Source of the DNA: Bacteroidales bacterium
Lineage (GTDB): Bacteria; Bacteroidota; Bacteroidia; Bacteroidales; P3
Direction: 5' to 3'
DNA: 44,017 nt
Assembly (NCBI GenBank): GCA_017561155.1
Contig: JAFZDP010000058.1
Coordinates: 1-44,017, forward strand
Shown here: positions 1 to 7,701 of the stretch, one piece after another
Position numbering within the stretch: position 1 is the first letter of the stretch
Layout of the letters: each line of letters opens with the position of its first letter
Made by a program: the position numbers and the translations under genes
Notes under the pieces: generated by a model
The model's input: only the letters and a program-made list of their open reading frames with translations
Told to the model about the DNA's origin: nothing
Databases searched by the model: none

Positions 1-100
1 CTTTTAAACTTGCACCCTCAAAATAGTGCATTCTCACGATGTCTATTTTCTCATCGTACTTGAAATTTTCTCTTCTTTTTCTTTTGGTTTCTTTATTCAT
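1..100 (-). CDS. Partial N-terminus of a probable transposase-like protein
   Basis: An ATG at 98-100 on the minus strand opens a frame that stays open to the window edge, so only 33 residues are visible. The peptide is very basic at first (NKETKRKRRE) and continues FKYDEKIDIVRMHYFEGASLK. That resembles the start of helix-turn-helix transposase or IS3 OrfA-like proteins, where a 'K-x-x-IV' helix precedes the recognition helix; this is recalled resemblance, not a search result. A small dyad, GTTGAC/GTCAAC at 106-123, lies just upstream of the start. It neighbours a MITE-like element at 209. The C-terminal part lies outside the window, so family and integrity cannot be judged. Confidence 0.45.
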   Translation of the reverse strand, partial: MNKETKRKRRENFKYDEKIDIVRMHYFEGASLK

Positions 101-208
101 ATTTTGTTGACTTTTGTGTCAACTTTTTTCAGCACAAGACAATTTTATTAACGGTTATTAAGTATAAAAATTAACATTAAGTTTGCAGCAGAAAAATATA
201 TTATTGAA

Positions 209-477
209 GGCAATTTCTAAAAATTGCTTTGCTTGTGATTTGTGGAATTTTGCTAGAAAGATTTTAACTTTCTTTTGATTGAGCATAGCGGGCTATACAA
301 TTGAAAAAGGAGTAGAAAGATTTCTGTAAAAAGCACAACGTTGCGATTAAGCGAGCAAAGAGCAATGCCCAAGCATTAGCTCTTTCGAGCGATAGCAACA
401 TCGACGAAGTCAATCACGCAAAAGTTTCAAAGAACACTCTTTGGTTTATCCGAAACGTGTAATTTTTAGAAGTTGCC
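209..477 (+). mobile_element. MITE-like element, copy 1 (long form, 269 bp)
   Basis: The element is bounded by imperfect terminal inverted repeats. The left end reads GGCAATTTCTAAAAATT and the right end is the complement of GGCAACTTCTAAAAATT. It has no credible coding sequence. Internally it carries the block found in all four copies (TTGCTTTGC, GTGATTTG, GGAATTTT, a tract around AGAAAGATTT). It also has a GC-richer segment shared almost base for base with copy 4. In that segment about 351-390 can fold into a long hairpin (AAAGAGC...GCTCTTT around AATGC/GCATT). No transposase lies between the ends, so it would have to move in trans. Flanking target duplication is not clear here. Confidence 0.75.
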
Positions 478-554
478 TAAATAAATTTGGGGATATACTC
501 TCATGTATTATATAACTATCACACTTAAGCATCAAAACTATGCGAGTTACAACC

Positions 555-595
555 CAAAAGTGCCATAGTTTCTGGACGTAACTATGGCACTTTTG
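555..595. repeat. Perfect 16 bp inverted repeat (hairpin)
   Basis: CAAAAGTGCCATAGTT at 555-570 is exactly complementary to 580-595 across a 9-base loop. The right arm ends in TTTTG without a longer U tract, so it is only a weak terminator candidate. No gene ends nearby on either strand, which makes a terminator role less likely than a dispersed palindromic repeat. Confidence 0.7.
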
Positions 596-642
596 ATATG
601 TAAATTATGTGGATGTTTTTTTTCAACGTAAGACATCCGTCC

Positions 643-735
643 TATATTAATTCATCCAACTAGTATGTTATTGTATGTTATCAATGTTCTATACATGTAA
701 AATATACTTAAATACGTTTATATTAATTCATCCAA
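643..735. repeat. Pair of 17 bp direct repeats
   Basis: TATATTAATTCATCCAA occurs at 643-659 and again at 719-735, start to start 76 bp. The core TTAATTCATCCAAC also appears, reversed, in the duplicated unit near 43481-43492. This marks it as part of a dispersed family rather than a local duplication only. Confidence 0.65.
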
Positions 736-885
736 TAGGTATGGCTAAATATATTTGTATTTGTAACGACTAATTTTGGATAAAAACATTATACAGCACA
801 ATATTGTTGGTGTTTTTTCGTATTTAAACCATCTGCTTTTGCAATGTAAAAGTATTGGAACATATAACGAAAATAATAACTATAG

Positions 886-1791
886 GTGAAAGTTTTGCAT
901 TATATACATAGTATCTCGACAACAAAGAAGTTCTTGTTTGCATTCTTGTTAGTAGTATTGCTAGCAAATAGTGCTCGTTCACAATATTTTCGTTACAATA
1001 AGATGGAAATAGGTTTGGCTGCCGGAGGTATGAATTATTTGGGCGATTTGAACAACCAATCGATGCTTGGAAAACTACGACCTTCCGGTATTGCACTGAT
1101 GCGATACAACTTTGATAATAGATGGGTTGTTCAGTTTTCGGGAGGATATGGGCAGATAGCAGGTGGCGAACCGGACTATATAGAACGTAGAAATTTGAGT
1201 TTCCGTTCTAATATAATAGAGGCTATGGTGGTTGTACAATTTAATTTCTTGCCCTTTGGGAAAGGTGCAGGTGCTTACAATTGGACACCATACATATTTG
1301 GAGGTATAGGGATATTTGGTTTCAATCCGAAAGCTAAGTATCTAAACCCTTCGACGGGAGAGATAGAATGGCACGAACTACAACCACTTGGAACAGAAGG
1401 GCAGGGTAGTGCACAGTATCCCGAAAGAGTGAAATACTCGCTTATCGAAAGGACTATGCCTTTTGGTCTTGGTATTAAATGGAAGGCTACCAAGACAATA
1501 ACTATGGGTGCCGAATACGGATTTAGAAAAACATGGACCGATTACTTAGACGATGTTAGTACAACGTATGTAGGTACGGAAGTACTGTCTGCCAGCGGTA
1601 ACAATATGGCTGTGCTATTGGGCGACAGAACCGGCGAAGTGATATCGGGGTATACAAATGCACCCGGTGTTCAGAGAGGCGACGACTCGCTAAACGATTG
1701 GTATGCCTTTGTAGGTATTACATTTACCATACAAATGGACGCTATAATATCCTTTTTAGGATTGGGACCACGCTGTGAATCGGGGTGGTAG
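886..1791 (+). CDS. DUF6089-type outer membrane beta-barrel protein
   Basis: 301 residues. The first 33 form a signal peptide: basic TTKK, then the hydrophobic stretch FLFAFLLVVLLA, then a cut near ARSQ. The mature part starts with MEIGLAAGGMNYLGDL, a pattern typical of DUF6089 proteins of Bacteroidota, and alternates aromatic and glycine residues as expected for a small outer membrane beta-barrel. The reading frame opens directly after a TAG at 883-885 and the first codon is GTG. The next ATG comes after the signal peptide, so a GTG (or TTG at 895) start is required. It is followed by uppS, whose start is 40 bp downstream. Its function in the outer membrane is unknown; the position ahead of uppS and bamA suggests an envelope role. 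Confidence 0.75.
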   Translation: MKVLHYIHSISTTKKFLFAFLLVVLLANSARSQYFRYNKMEIGLAAGGMNYLGDLNNQSMLGKLRPSGIALMRYNFDNRWVVQFSGGYGQIAGGEPDYIERRNLSFRSNIIEAMVVVQFNFLPFGKGAGAYNWTPYIFGGIGIFGFNPKAKYLNPSTGEIEWHELQPLGTEGQGSAQYPERVKYSLIERTMPFGLGIKWKATKTITMGAEYGFRKTWTDYLDDVSTTYVGTEVLSASGNNMAVLLGDRTGEVISGYTNAPGVQRGDDSLNDWYAFVGITFTIQMDAIISFLGLGPRCESGW

Positions 1792-1831
1792 AAATGATTT
1801 TTTTGACAATATAATATTATATATAGTGACT

Positions 1832-2572
1832 ATGAATACACAAATAAATAAAGATAAGCTACCTCAACACATTGCGGTGATAATGGACGGCAATGGACGT
1901 TGGGCAAAACAACAAGAAAAAGAACGTATTTTTGGGCACCAAAATGCAATAACTGCTGTACGCGACACAGTGGAATGTGCGGCAGAATTGGGTGTGAAAT
2001 ACCTTACACTATATGCTTTTTCGACCGAAAACTGGAATCGTCCGCAAGCCGAAGTACAAGGTCTTATGCAGCTGCTTGTAAAATGTATTCATGAAGAAAC
2101 ACCTACATTGCAAAAGAATAATGTTAGGTTGCAAACAATAGGCAATACAAAATCGTTGCCCGAAGAAACATACAACGAACTAATGAATAGCATAGAGGCA
2201 ACATCGAAGAATACAGGTACAACTTTGATATTGGCACTAAGCTATAGTTCGAGATGGGAGATTAAAGAGGCTATAAAAGGTATAGTAGCCGATGCTAAAA
2301 ACGGCAATCTTACCGATGAAGATATAGATGAAAATACATTGGGACTATATTTGAATACAAAAGATTATCCCGATCCTGATTTGCTGATAAGAACAAGTGG
2401 AGAATATAGAATAAGCAATTTCTTGTTATGGCAAATAGCTTACACCGAATTGTATTTCACACAAAAGTTGTGGCCTGATTTCAGAAAAGAAGACCTTGTA
2501 AATGCTATTGTAGATTACCAAAGCAGACAACGTCGTTTTGGCAAAACAGGCGATCAGATAACTCTAAAATAA
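1832..2572 (+). CDS. uppS: Isoprenyl transferase (undecaprenyl diphosphate synthase)
   Basis: 246 residues. The enzyme adds isopentenyl units in cis to farnesyl diphosphate, making the C55 carrier lipid for peptidoglycan and surface glycans, in the cytosol at the membrane. The N-terminal HIAVIMDGNGRWA motif holds the catalytic Asp (about residue 19) and the phosphate-binding loop. FSTENWNRP lies in the middle, and RTSGEYRISNFLLWQ begins near residue 187 and supplies the second diphosphate-binding region. Length and motif order match the family. The frame is open upstream to 1775, but those 19 extra residues overlap the previous gene and are not conserved in type, so ATG 1832 is chosen. It lies between a porin-like gene and bamA, a common Bacteroidales order. 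Confidence 0.95.
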   Translation: MNTQINKDKLPQHIAVIMDGNGRWAKQQEKERIFGHQNAITAVRDTVECAAELGVKYLTLYAFSTENWNRPQAEVQGLMQLLVKCIHEETPTLQKNNVRLQTIGNTKSLPEETYNELMNSIEATSKNTGTTLILALSYSSRWEIKEAIKGIVADAKNGNLTDEDIDENTLGLYLNTKDYPDPDLLIRTSGEYRISNFLLWQIAYTELYFTQKLWPDFRKEDLVNAIVDYQSRQRRFGKTGDQITLK

Positions 2573-2647
2573 AGAATCGTGATCGGCTTTTTGTACTATA
2601 AAAATGTTATAAAGGAAAATTAAGTAGGAATATTGGAAAATATTATG

Positions 2648-2655
2648 TACCTTTG
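2648..2655 (+). promoter_or_regulatory. Bacteroidota -7 promoter element upstream of bamA
   Basis: TACCTTTG matches the TAnnTTTG -7 consensus of the Bacteroidota housekeeping sigma factor. No good TTTG -33 box sits at the usual distance. It implies a start of transcription near 2662 and a leader of about 100 bases for bamA. Confidence 0.5.
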
Positions 2656-2706
2656 TTCGTTATTTTGGAAAACGAGAGATAAAAGGTAATTAATTAAGCT
2701 ACGGCT

Positions 2707-2731
2707 TTTTATCCGTGATATGAGGATAAAA
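2707..2731 (+). promoter_or_regulatory. Small hairpin in the bamA leader
   Basis: TTTTATCC at 2707-2714 pairs with GGATAAAA at 2724-2731 across a 9-base loop, between the putative promoter and the bamA start. It lacks a U tract, so it is not a classic terminator; a role in leader stability is only a guess. Confidence 0.3.
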
Positions 2732-2755
2732 GAATTGTAGTAATTTGTAGTTAAT

Positions 2756-5299
2756 ATGAATAATAGAAAGATACAAATGAGAATAAAACTGTTTCTTATT
2801 GTTGGTATATTGCTGTTTGTAACACCTATAAAAGCACAGCAAGTAATAAGTGGTGGTGCGTCTGTTGACATAGACTATCTTACCCCTAGAACATACGAGA
2901 TAGGGGGGATAACAGTCGAAGGTGCAGATAATTTAGATGTACGAATGGTGCAACTGATAGCAGGCTTGAAGGTCGGCGACCAAATATTAGTTCCGGGAGA
3001 TAAGATATCGACAGCTATAGACAAATTGTGGAAACAAGGTATGTTTGAAGATGTGCAAATAACAGCACCTCGTATACAAAACAACCTTATATTCTTGAAT
3101 ATTAAATTGTCGCAACGTCCTCGTTTGTCGAAGTTCCAATTCAAAGGAATAAAGAAATCTGATGTCGATAAAATACGCGAAGAAATAAAACTTGTGGTAG
3201 GTGATGTTGTAACAGAAAACTTGATAACAACATCGTCTAACCTTATTCGTGCACACTACATTCAAAAAGGGTATCACAATGTAGAAGTAGATGCTTTGAC
3301 TATACCCGACACTGCAAAGAAAGAACGTCCCGAAGTTATATTAATCTTCGATGTAAAAACACACGACAAAGTAAAGATAAAATCGTTGACATTTGAGGGT
3401 AATTCGGCTCTTTCGGCCAATACACTTATGAAAGAAATGGATAATACCCACGATGTAAACTATTGGAAAAAGTTCTACTTCTGGACATCGGGATTTTGGA
3501 AGAAGTCTAAATATATTGAGTCGGACTACAAGAGTGATTTGGAAAACATAATAGAAAAATACAACGAACTTGGATATCGTGATGCAAAGATAGAATCGGA
3601 TTCGGTATATACCAACAGTGATGGTTCGTTGGGTGTGAATATCAAAATATATGAAGGTAACAAATACTATTTCCGCAATGTAACATTTACCGGAAACACT
3701 GTTTACCCTTCGTCGCAATTGGCAAAGCTAATGCGTATAGAAAAGGGCGACCCTTATAATAAAAAGATGTTGGAACAAAATGTGTCGATGGAACCATCGG
3801 GAACCGACAACATAAACTCGTTATACATGGATAATGGCTACTTGGCATTCCGTGCTATGCCTACCGAAATAGCTGTCGAAAACGATTCGATAGATATAGA
3901 AGTGCGTATGAGAGAGGGTGCCCAATATCGTATAAACAAAGTTACGGTAGAAGGAAATACTATTACCAACGATAAGATAATAATGAGAGAATTGTATACT
4001 CGTCCCGGCGACTTGTATAGCAAGGACCTTGTTATGCGTAGTTTGAGAGAATTGGCAGCTATGCAGTTCTTCAGACAAGAATCGCTTGTTCCGGACATAA
4101 AACCAAACGACAATGGTACTGTGGATATAACATATCAAGTAGAAGAACAGTCGACTAGCCAAATATCTATTTCAGGAGGTTATGGCGCCGGAATGATTAT
4201 AGGTACAGTAGGACTTTCGTTCAACAACTTTTCTATAAGAAATATATTCAATACCAAAACATGGAATCCATTGCCATCGGGCGACGGACAACAATTGTCT
4301 CTTAGTGCTCAAACAAATGGAGAATTTTACTATTCTGTAAATCTTGGTTTCACAGAACCATGGCTTGGAGGTAAAAAACCTCAAGCATTGTCGGTAAATA
4401 TTTATCACAATTTGTGGAGCAATGGGTATTACTATGAAAAAGGTTCAGACATGTATTATAGTATGAGAATGACAGGAGGAGGTGTATCGTTGGCAAAACG
4501 ACTTACTTGGCCTGACAATTATTTCATACTATCGCAAGGTTTAGTATTCCGCAGATACGATGTAGATAATTATACTGCATTTGTGTTTAGCGATGGTATT
4601 GCAAACGACCTAAACTATAATGCTACTCTTAGCAGAAATTCGTTTGACTCTCCAATATATCCACTTAGTGGTTCGGAAATATCGCTTGGTTTGCAAATCA
4701 CTCCACCATATTCGTTGATGAATGGTAAAGACTATTCAGGCCTTTCGGAACAAGAACGCTACAATTGGTTGGAATACTACAAAGTAAACATTAAAGGTTC
4801 TTGGATGTTTAATTTGGCAGGAAATTTGGTACTTAACACTCGTTTCCGTTTTGGATTGATGGGTAGCTACAACGACGATATCGGATTGACACCATTTGGT
4901 CGTTACTATTTAGGTGGTGATGGATTGTCAAACTTCTCGTTGGATGCAAGAGATGTGATAGCTCTTCGTGGTTACAACACATATTCGTTGAGTCCAAGAG
5001 ACGCAGCAGGACAATATACAGGTGCAGCAGTATACGACAAATTTACATTGGAAGTACGCCAACCTATCACAAATACATCAATGGCGACTATCTATGTGTT
5101 AGGATTCCTAGAAGCCGGAAACTCGTGGTTGAGTCTTCGTGAATTCCAACCATTTAGAATGTATACTTCGGCAGGTTTGGGCGTACGCTTGTATATGCCG
5201 GCATTCGGATTGTTTGGTGTAGACTGGGGTTATGGTTTTGATGATGCTGAAAATGGTGGTTCACACTTCCATATCTCGATAAATCAGTCGATAGATTAA
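2756..5299 (+). CDS. bamA: Outer membrane protein assembly factor BamA
   Basis: Up to 847 residues. It is the central Omp85 protein that inserts beta-barrel proteins into the outer membrane. A signal peptide (MRIKLFLIVGILLFVTPIKA) is followed by successive POTRA domains over roughly residues 45-440, recognisable by repeated 'I..I.V.GN' strands such as KSLTFEGNSAL, NVTFTGNTVY and KVTVEGNTI. The C-terminal half is the barrel. It contains LRGY at about 737, the family's conserved (V/L)RGY motif on the inward loop, and a terminal strand that begins at FHISINQ. The start may be ATG 2756 or ATG 2777; the second leaves a cleaner signal peptide. Two Skp/OmpH chaperone genes follow at once, a functional pairing conserved in many bacteria. 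Confidence 0.95.
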   Translation: MNNRKIQMRIKLFLIVGILLFVTPIKAQQVISGGASVDIDYLTPRTYEIGGITVEGADNLDVRMVQLIAGLKVGDQILVPGDKISTAIDKLWKQGMFEDVQITAPRIQNNLIFLNIKLSQRPRLSKFQFKGIKKSDVDKIREEIKLVVGDVVTENLITTSSNLIRAHYIQKGYHNVEVDALTIPDTAKKERPEVILIFDVKTHDKVKIKSLTFEGNSALSANTLMKEMDNTHDVNYWKKFYFWTSGFWKKSKYIESDYKSDLENIIEKYNELGYRDAKIESDSVYTNSDGSLGVNIKIYEGNKYYFRNVTFTGNTVYPSSQLAKLMRIEKGDPYNKKMLEQNVSMEPSGTDNINSLYMDNGYLAFRAMPTEIAVENDSIDIEVRMREGAQYRINKVTVEGNTITNDKIIMRELYTRPGDLYSKDLVMRSLRELAAMQFFRQESLVPDIKPNDNGTVDITYQVEEQSTSQISISGGYGAGMIIGTVGLSFNNFSIRNIFNTKTWNPLPSGDGQQLSLSAQTNGEFYYSVNLGFTEPWLGGKKPQALSVNIYHNLWSNGYYYEKGSDMYYSMRMTGGGVSLAKRLTWPDNYFILSQGLVFRRYDVDNYTAFVFSDGIANDLNYNATLSRNSFDSPIYPLSGSEISLGLQITPPYSLMNGKDYSGLSEQERYNWLEYYKVNIKGSWMFNLAGNLVLNTRFRFGLMGSYNDDIGLTPFGRYYLGGDGLSNFSLDARDVIALRGYNTYSLSPRDAAGQYTGAAVYDKFTLEVRQPITNTSMATIYVLGFLEAGNSWLSLREFQPFRMYTSAGLGVRLYMPAFGLFGVDWGYGFDDAENGGSHFHISINQSID

Positions 5300-5334
5300 T
5301 AGTAAAGAAAAGTAACAATTTAAAATAACAGAAT

Positions 5335-5865
5335 ATGAAAAAAACACTTTTATTAGCATCGTTATTTATGATGTGGTTTGGAATAGCAACAGCTCAAAAG
5401 TATGCTTGTGTAGATACTGAATATATACTTTCGAGTATTCCTGATTATGAACAAGCACAGAAAAATCTTGACAAACTATCTATTGATTGGCAAAAAGAGA
5501 TAGAAGCAAAGTTTCAAGAGATAGACAATTTGTACAAGAAGTACCAAACTGAAGCAAATTTGTTGCCTGAAGATTTGAAGACAAAACGTCAAAATGAAAT
5601 CATCAATAAAGAAAAAGAAGTAAAAGAATTGCAACGCAAACGTTTTGGTGCCGAAGGCGATTTGGAAAAGAAACGCGAAGAGTTGATGAAACCTATACAA
5701 GATAAAGTATATAATGCAATAGAAAAGGTTGCTGAAACCAAGAACTATGCTTTTATACTTGACAAATCCGGTTCGGCAACTCTACTTTATGTAAACCCAA
5801 AGAACGATATAAGCGACGAAATATTGGAAATGTTGGGTTACGGAAAGTCGTCGAAAAAGCAATAA
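5335..5865 (+). CDS. Periplasmic chaperone of the OmpH/Skp family, first copy
   Basis: 176 residues. A signal peptide (MKKTLLLASLFMMWFGIATAQ) is followed by KYACVDTEYILSSIPDY, the typical start of the Skp core. A long charged helical hairpin comes next (about residues 40-125, rich in K, E and Q with heptad-like spacing), which would form the tentacle that holds unfolded outer membrane proteins in the periplasm. The C-terminal part AFILDKSGSATLLYVNPKNDISDEIL closes the small beta domain. It lies 35 bp after bamA and is followed by a second paralogue, so bamA and both skp-like genes probably share a transcript. Confidence 0.9.
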   Translation: MKKTLLLASLFMMWFGIATAQKYACVDTEYILSSIPDYEQAQKNLDKLSIDWQKEIEAKFQEIDNLYKKYQTEANLLPEDLKTKRQNEIINKEKEVKELQRKRFGAEGDLEKKREELMKPIQDKVYNAIEKVAETKNYAFILDKSGSATLLYVNPKNDISDEILEMLGYGKSSKKQ

Positions 5866-5922
5866 AGTAAATACAGAAATAAATAATAGTTTAAATAAAT
5901 AATAAAAGGGAAAAATACTACG

Positions 5923-6429
5923 ATGAAAAAAACATGTATTGTAATAGCAATAGCACTTATGTCGTTAGGAACAGCTTTTGCTCAAAAAACAGTAAAATTA
6001 GGACACATTGATTCTAACGAATTACTAAAGATTATGCCAGGTAGAGATTCGGCACAAACGATACTGCAAAACGAAATGATGGAGTTGGAAAACGAGTTGA
6101 ATAATATGAAAATGGAACTTCAACAAATGTACAACGACTATGTGGCAAAAGAATCACAAATGAGTGATTTGATAAAGCAAACAAAACAAAAAGATTTGCA
6201 AGATAAAGGTGCCAGACTAGAAGAATTTCGTGAAATGGCACAACAAAGATTGCAAGAAAGAGAAAAAGCATTATTGACACCTATTATCGACAAAGCAAAA
6301 CAAGCTATTCGTGATGTAGCAAAAGAAAACGGATATACTTACATTTTTGATTCAGCTGTAGGTGTAACTCTTTACGAAGGAGGCGATGATATTTTGCCAT
6401 TGGTAAAGAAAAAATTAGGATTGAACTAA
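5923..6429 (+). CDS. Periplasmic chaperone of the OmpH/Skp family, second copy
   Basis: 168 residues. The signal peptide MKKTCIVIAIALMSLGTAFAQ precedes KLGHIDSNELLKIMPGRDSAQ, the family's N-terminal strand and helix. A coiled-coil segment covers about residues 45-125 and YIFDSAVGVTLYEGGDD ends the core. It is a clear paralogue of the preceding gene but differs in detail, so the duplication is old. The gene sits 57 bp downstream of it and is followed within 30 bp by a strong terminator, which marks the end of the envelope operon. Confidence 0.9.
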   Translation: MKKTCIVIAIALMSLGTAFAQKTVKLGHIDSNELLKIMPGRDSAQTILQNEMMELENELNNMKMELQQMYNDYVAKESQMSDLIKQTKQKDLQDKGARLEEFREMAQQRLQEREKALLTPIIDKAKQAIRDVAKENGYTYIFDSAVGVTLYEGGDDILPLVKKKLGLN

Positions 6430-6456
6430 TTGAAATAACTTATAAGGTAAATCTGC

Positions 6457-6507
6457 AAAGACCACGATTGGCGGTTTATAGTATGCCAAATTCGTGGTCT
6501 TTTTTTT
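6457..6507 (+). terminator. Rho-independent terminator after the second skp-like gene
   Basis: AAAGACCACGA pairs with TCGTGGTCTTT, extended by TTGGC/GCCAA inside the stem, and the right arm runs straight into a tract of eight T. The stem is long and GC-containing for this genome. It closes the bamA-skp-skp transcript. Confidence 0.9.
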
Positions 6508-6570
6508 GTTTGTTATAGTTTGTATAATTAGGTATTATAATCGGCATAGTATACTTTTTGCAAAATGCCT

Positions 6571-6601
6571 TTTGCTGTTTGCGAAAAAAATAGTATTTTT
6601 G
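6571..6601 (+). promoter_or_regulatory. Bacteroidota promoter upstream of the GH130 gene
   Basis: TTTG at 6571-6574 and TATTTTTG at 6594-6601 are separated by 19 bases. This matches the -33 TTTG and -7 TAnnTTTG elements of the phylum. The gene starts 86 bases further on. Confidence 0.7.
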
Positions 6602-6687
6602 TATCGTTTTTGCAATACAAAAAGGTATGTATGTTGTTTTTGCAAAAAGCGAGAATATAGAAAGTTATTGATTTTAAAACTAAAAAA

Positions 6688-7656
6688 ATGAATAGTAAAA
6701 TATCTATACCATGGGAAGACCGCCCTGCTAATTGTGGTGATGTAATGTGGCGTTATTCCAAAAATCCTATCATAGGTCGTTATGATATACCTGTGTCTAA
6801 TAGTATATTCAATAGTGCAGTAGTACCATTTGAAGATGGTTTTGCCGGTGTTTTTCGTTGCGACAACAAGGCAGTGCAAATGAATATATTTGCAGGTTTT
6901 AGCAAAGATGCATTGCATTGGGAAATAAATCACGAACCGATAGTATTCGAACCGGGTAATACCGATATGATAGAGTCGGCATATAAGTACGATCCTCGTG
7001 TAACATGGATAGAAGACCGCTATTGGATAACTTGGTGCAATGGTTATTATGGACCAACTATAGGTATGGCATATACTTTCGACTTTAAACGTTTCTATCA
7101 GTGCGAAAATGCTTTTTTACCTTTCAATAGAAATGGTGTTCTTTTCCCTGAAAAGATAAATGGAAAATATGCAATGCTTAGCCGTCCAAGCGACAATGGT
7201 CATACTCCATTTGGCGATATATATATAAGTTATAGCCCTGATATGAAATACTGGGGCGAACATAGATGTGTGATGCAGGTGTCACCATTCGAAGAAAGCG
7301 CATGGCAATGTACAAAGGTGGGTGCCGGTTCGGTTCCTATCAAGACTTCCGAAGGTTGGCTTATGTTTTATCACGGAGTGATTACTACATGCAATGGATT
7401 CCGTTATTCTATGGGTGCTGCTTTGTTGGATTTAGAAAATCCTTCGAAAGTTCTTTATCGTACTCGCGACTATTTGTTGGCTCCGGCTGCTCCATATGAA
7501 TTGGCCGGCGACGTGCCTAATGTAGTATTCCCTTGTGCTGCTCTTGCCGATGGAGAAAAAGTGGCTGTATACTATGGCGCTGCCGACACTGTTGTAGCTG
7601 TTGCTTTCGGGTACTTGAATGAGATTATCGATTTTATAAAAAATCATTCTCTATAA
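6688..7656 (+). CDS. Glycoside hydrolase family 130 protein (beta-mannoside phosphorylase type)
   Basis: 322 residues. GH130 enzymes are five-bladed beta-propellers that mostly phosphorolyse beta-1,4-mannosyl bonds, releasing mannose 1-phosphate. The motif [18 protein letters not shown] holds the expected catalytic Asp (about residue 102). [18 protein letters not shown] near residue 42, [17 protein letters not shown] and WLMFYHGV fit the propeller blades and the phosphate pocket. No signal peptide is seen, so it acts in the cytosol. Exact substrate (mannosyl-glucose, mannobiose or N-glycan core) cannot be decided. It stands apart from any visible polysaccharide utilisation genes, with its own promoter. 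A membrane metallophosphoesterase follows 45 bp downstream. Confidence 0.85.
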   Translation: MNSKISIPWEDRPANCGDVMWRYSKNPIIGRYDIPVSNSIFNSAVVPFEDGFAGVFRCDNKAVQMNIFAGFSKDALHWEINHEPIVFEPGNTDMIESAYKYDPRVTWIEDRYWITWCNGYYGPTIGMAYTFDFKRFYQCENAFLPFNRNGVLFPEKINGKYAMLSRPSDNGHTPFGDIYISYSPDMKYWGEHRCVMQVSPFEESAWQCTKVGAGSVPIKTSEGWLMFYHGVITTCNGFRYSMGAALLDLENPSKVLYRTRDYLLAPAAPYELAGDVPNVVFPCAALADGEKVAVYYGAADTVVAVAFGYLNEIIDFIKNHSL

Positions 7657-7701
7657 ACTTCGATAACTAAATATTTATTTGTTATCACTATTTTAGGCAC
7701 T

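Larger units (their letters stand above)
101..885. other. Repeat-rich intergenic region upstream of the envelope block
   Basis: No convincing gene is visible in this stretch. It holds a MITE-like element (209-477), a perfect 16 bp inverted repeat (555-595) and a 17 bp direct repeat (643-659 and 719-735). The segment just before the next gene is AT-rich and contains CTGCTTTTGCA at about 834-844, which resembles a Bacteroidota -7 box with one mismatch. Confidence 0.6.

Noticed and set aside
1775-1831. Longer uppS start overlapping the DUF6089 gene
   Set aside because: The added residues are not like any UppS N-terminus, and ATG 1832 gives the standard length.
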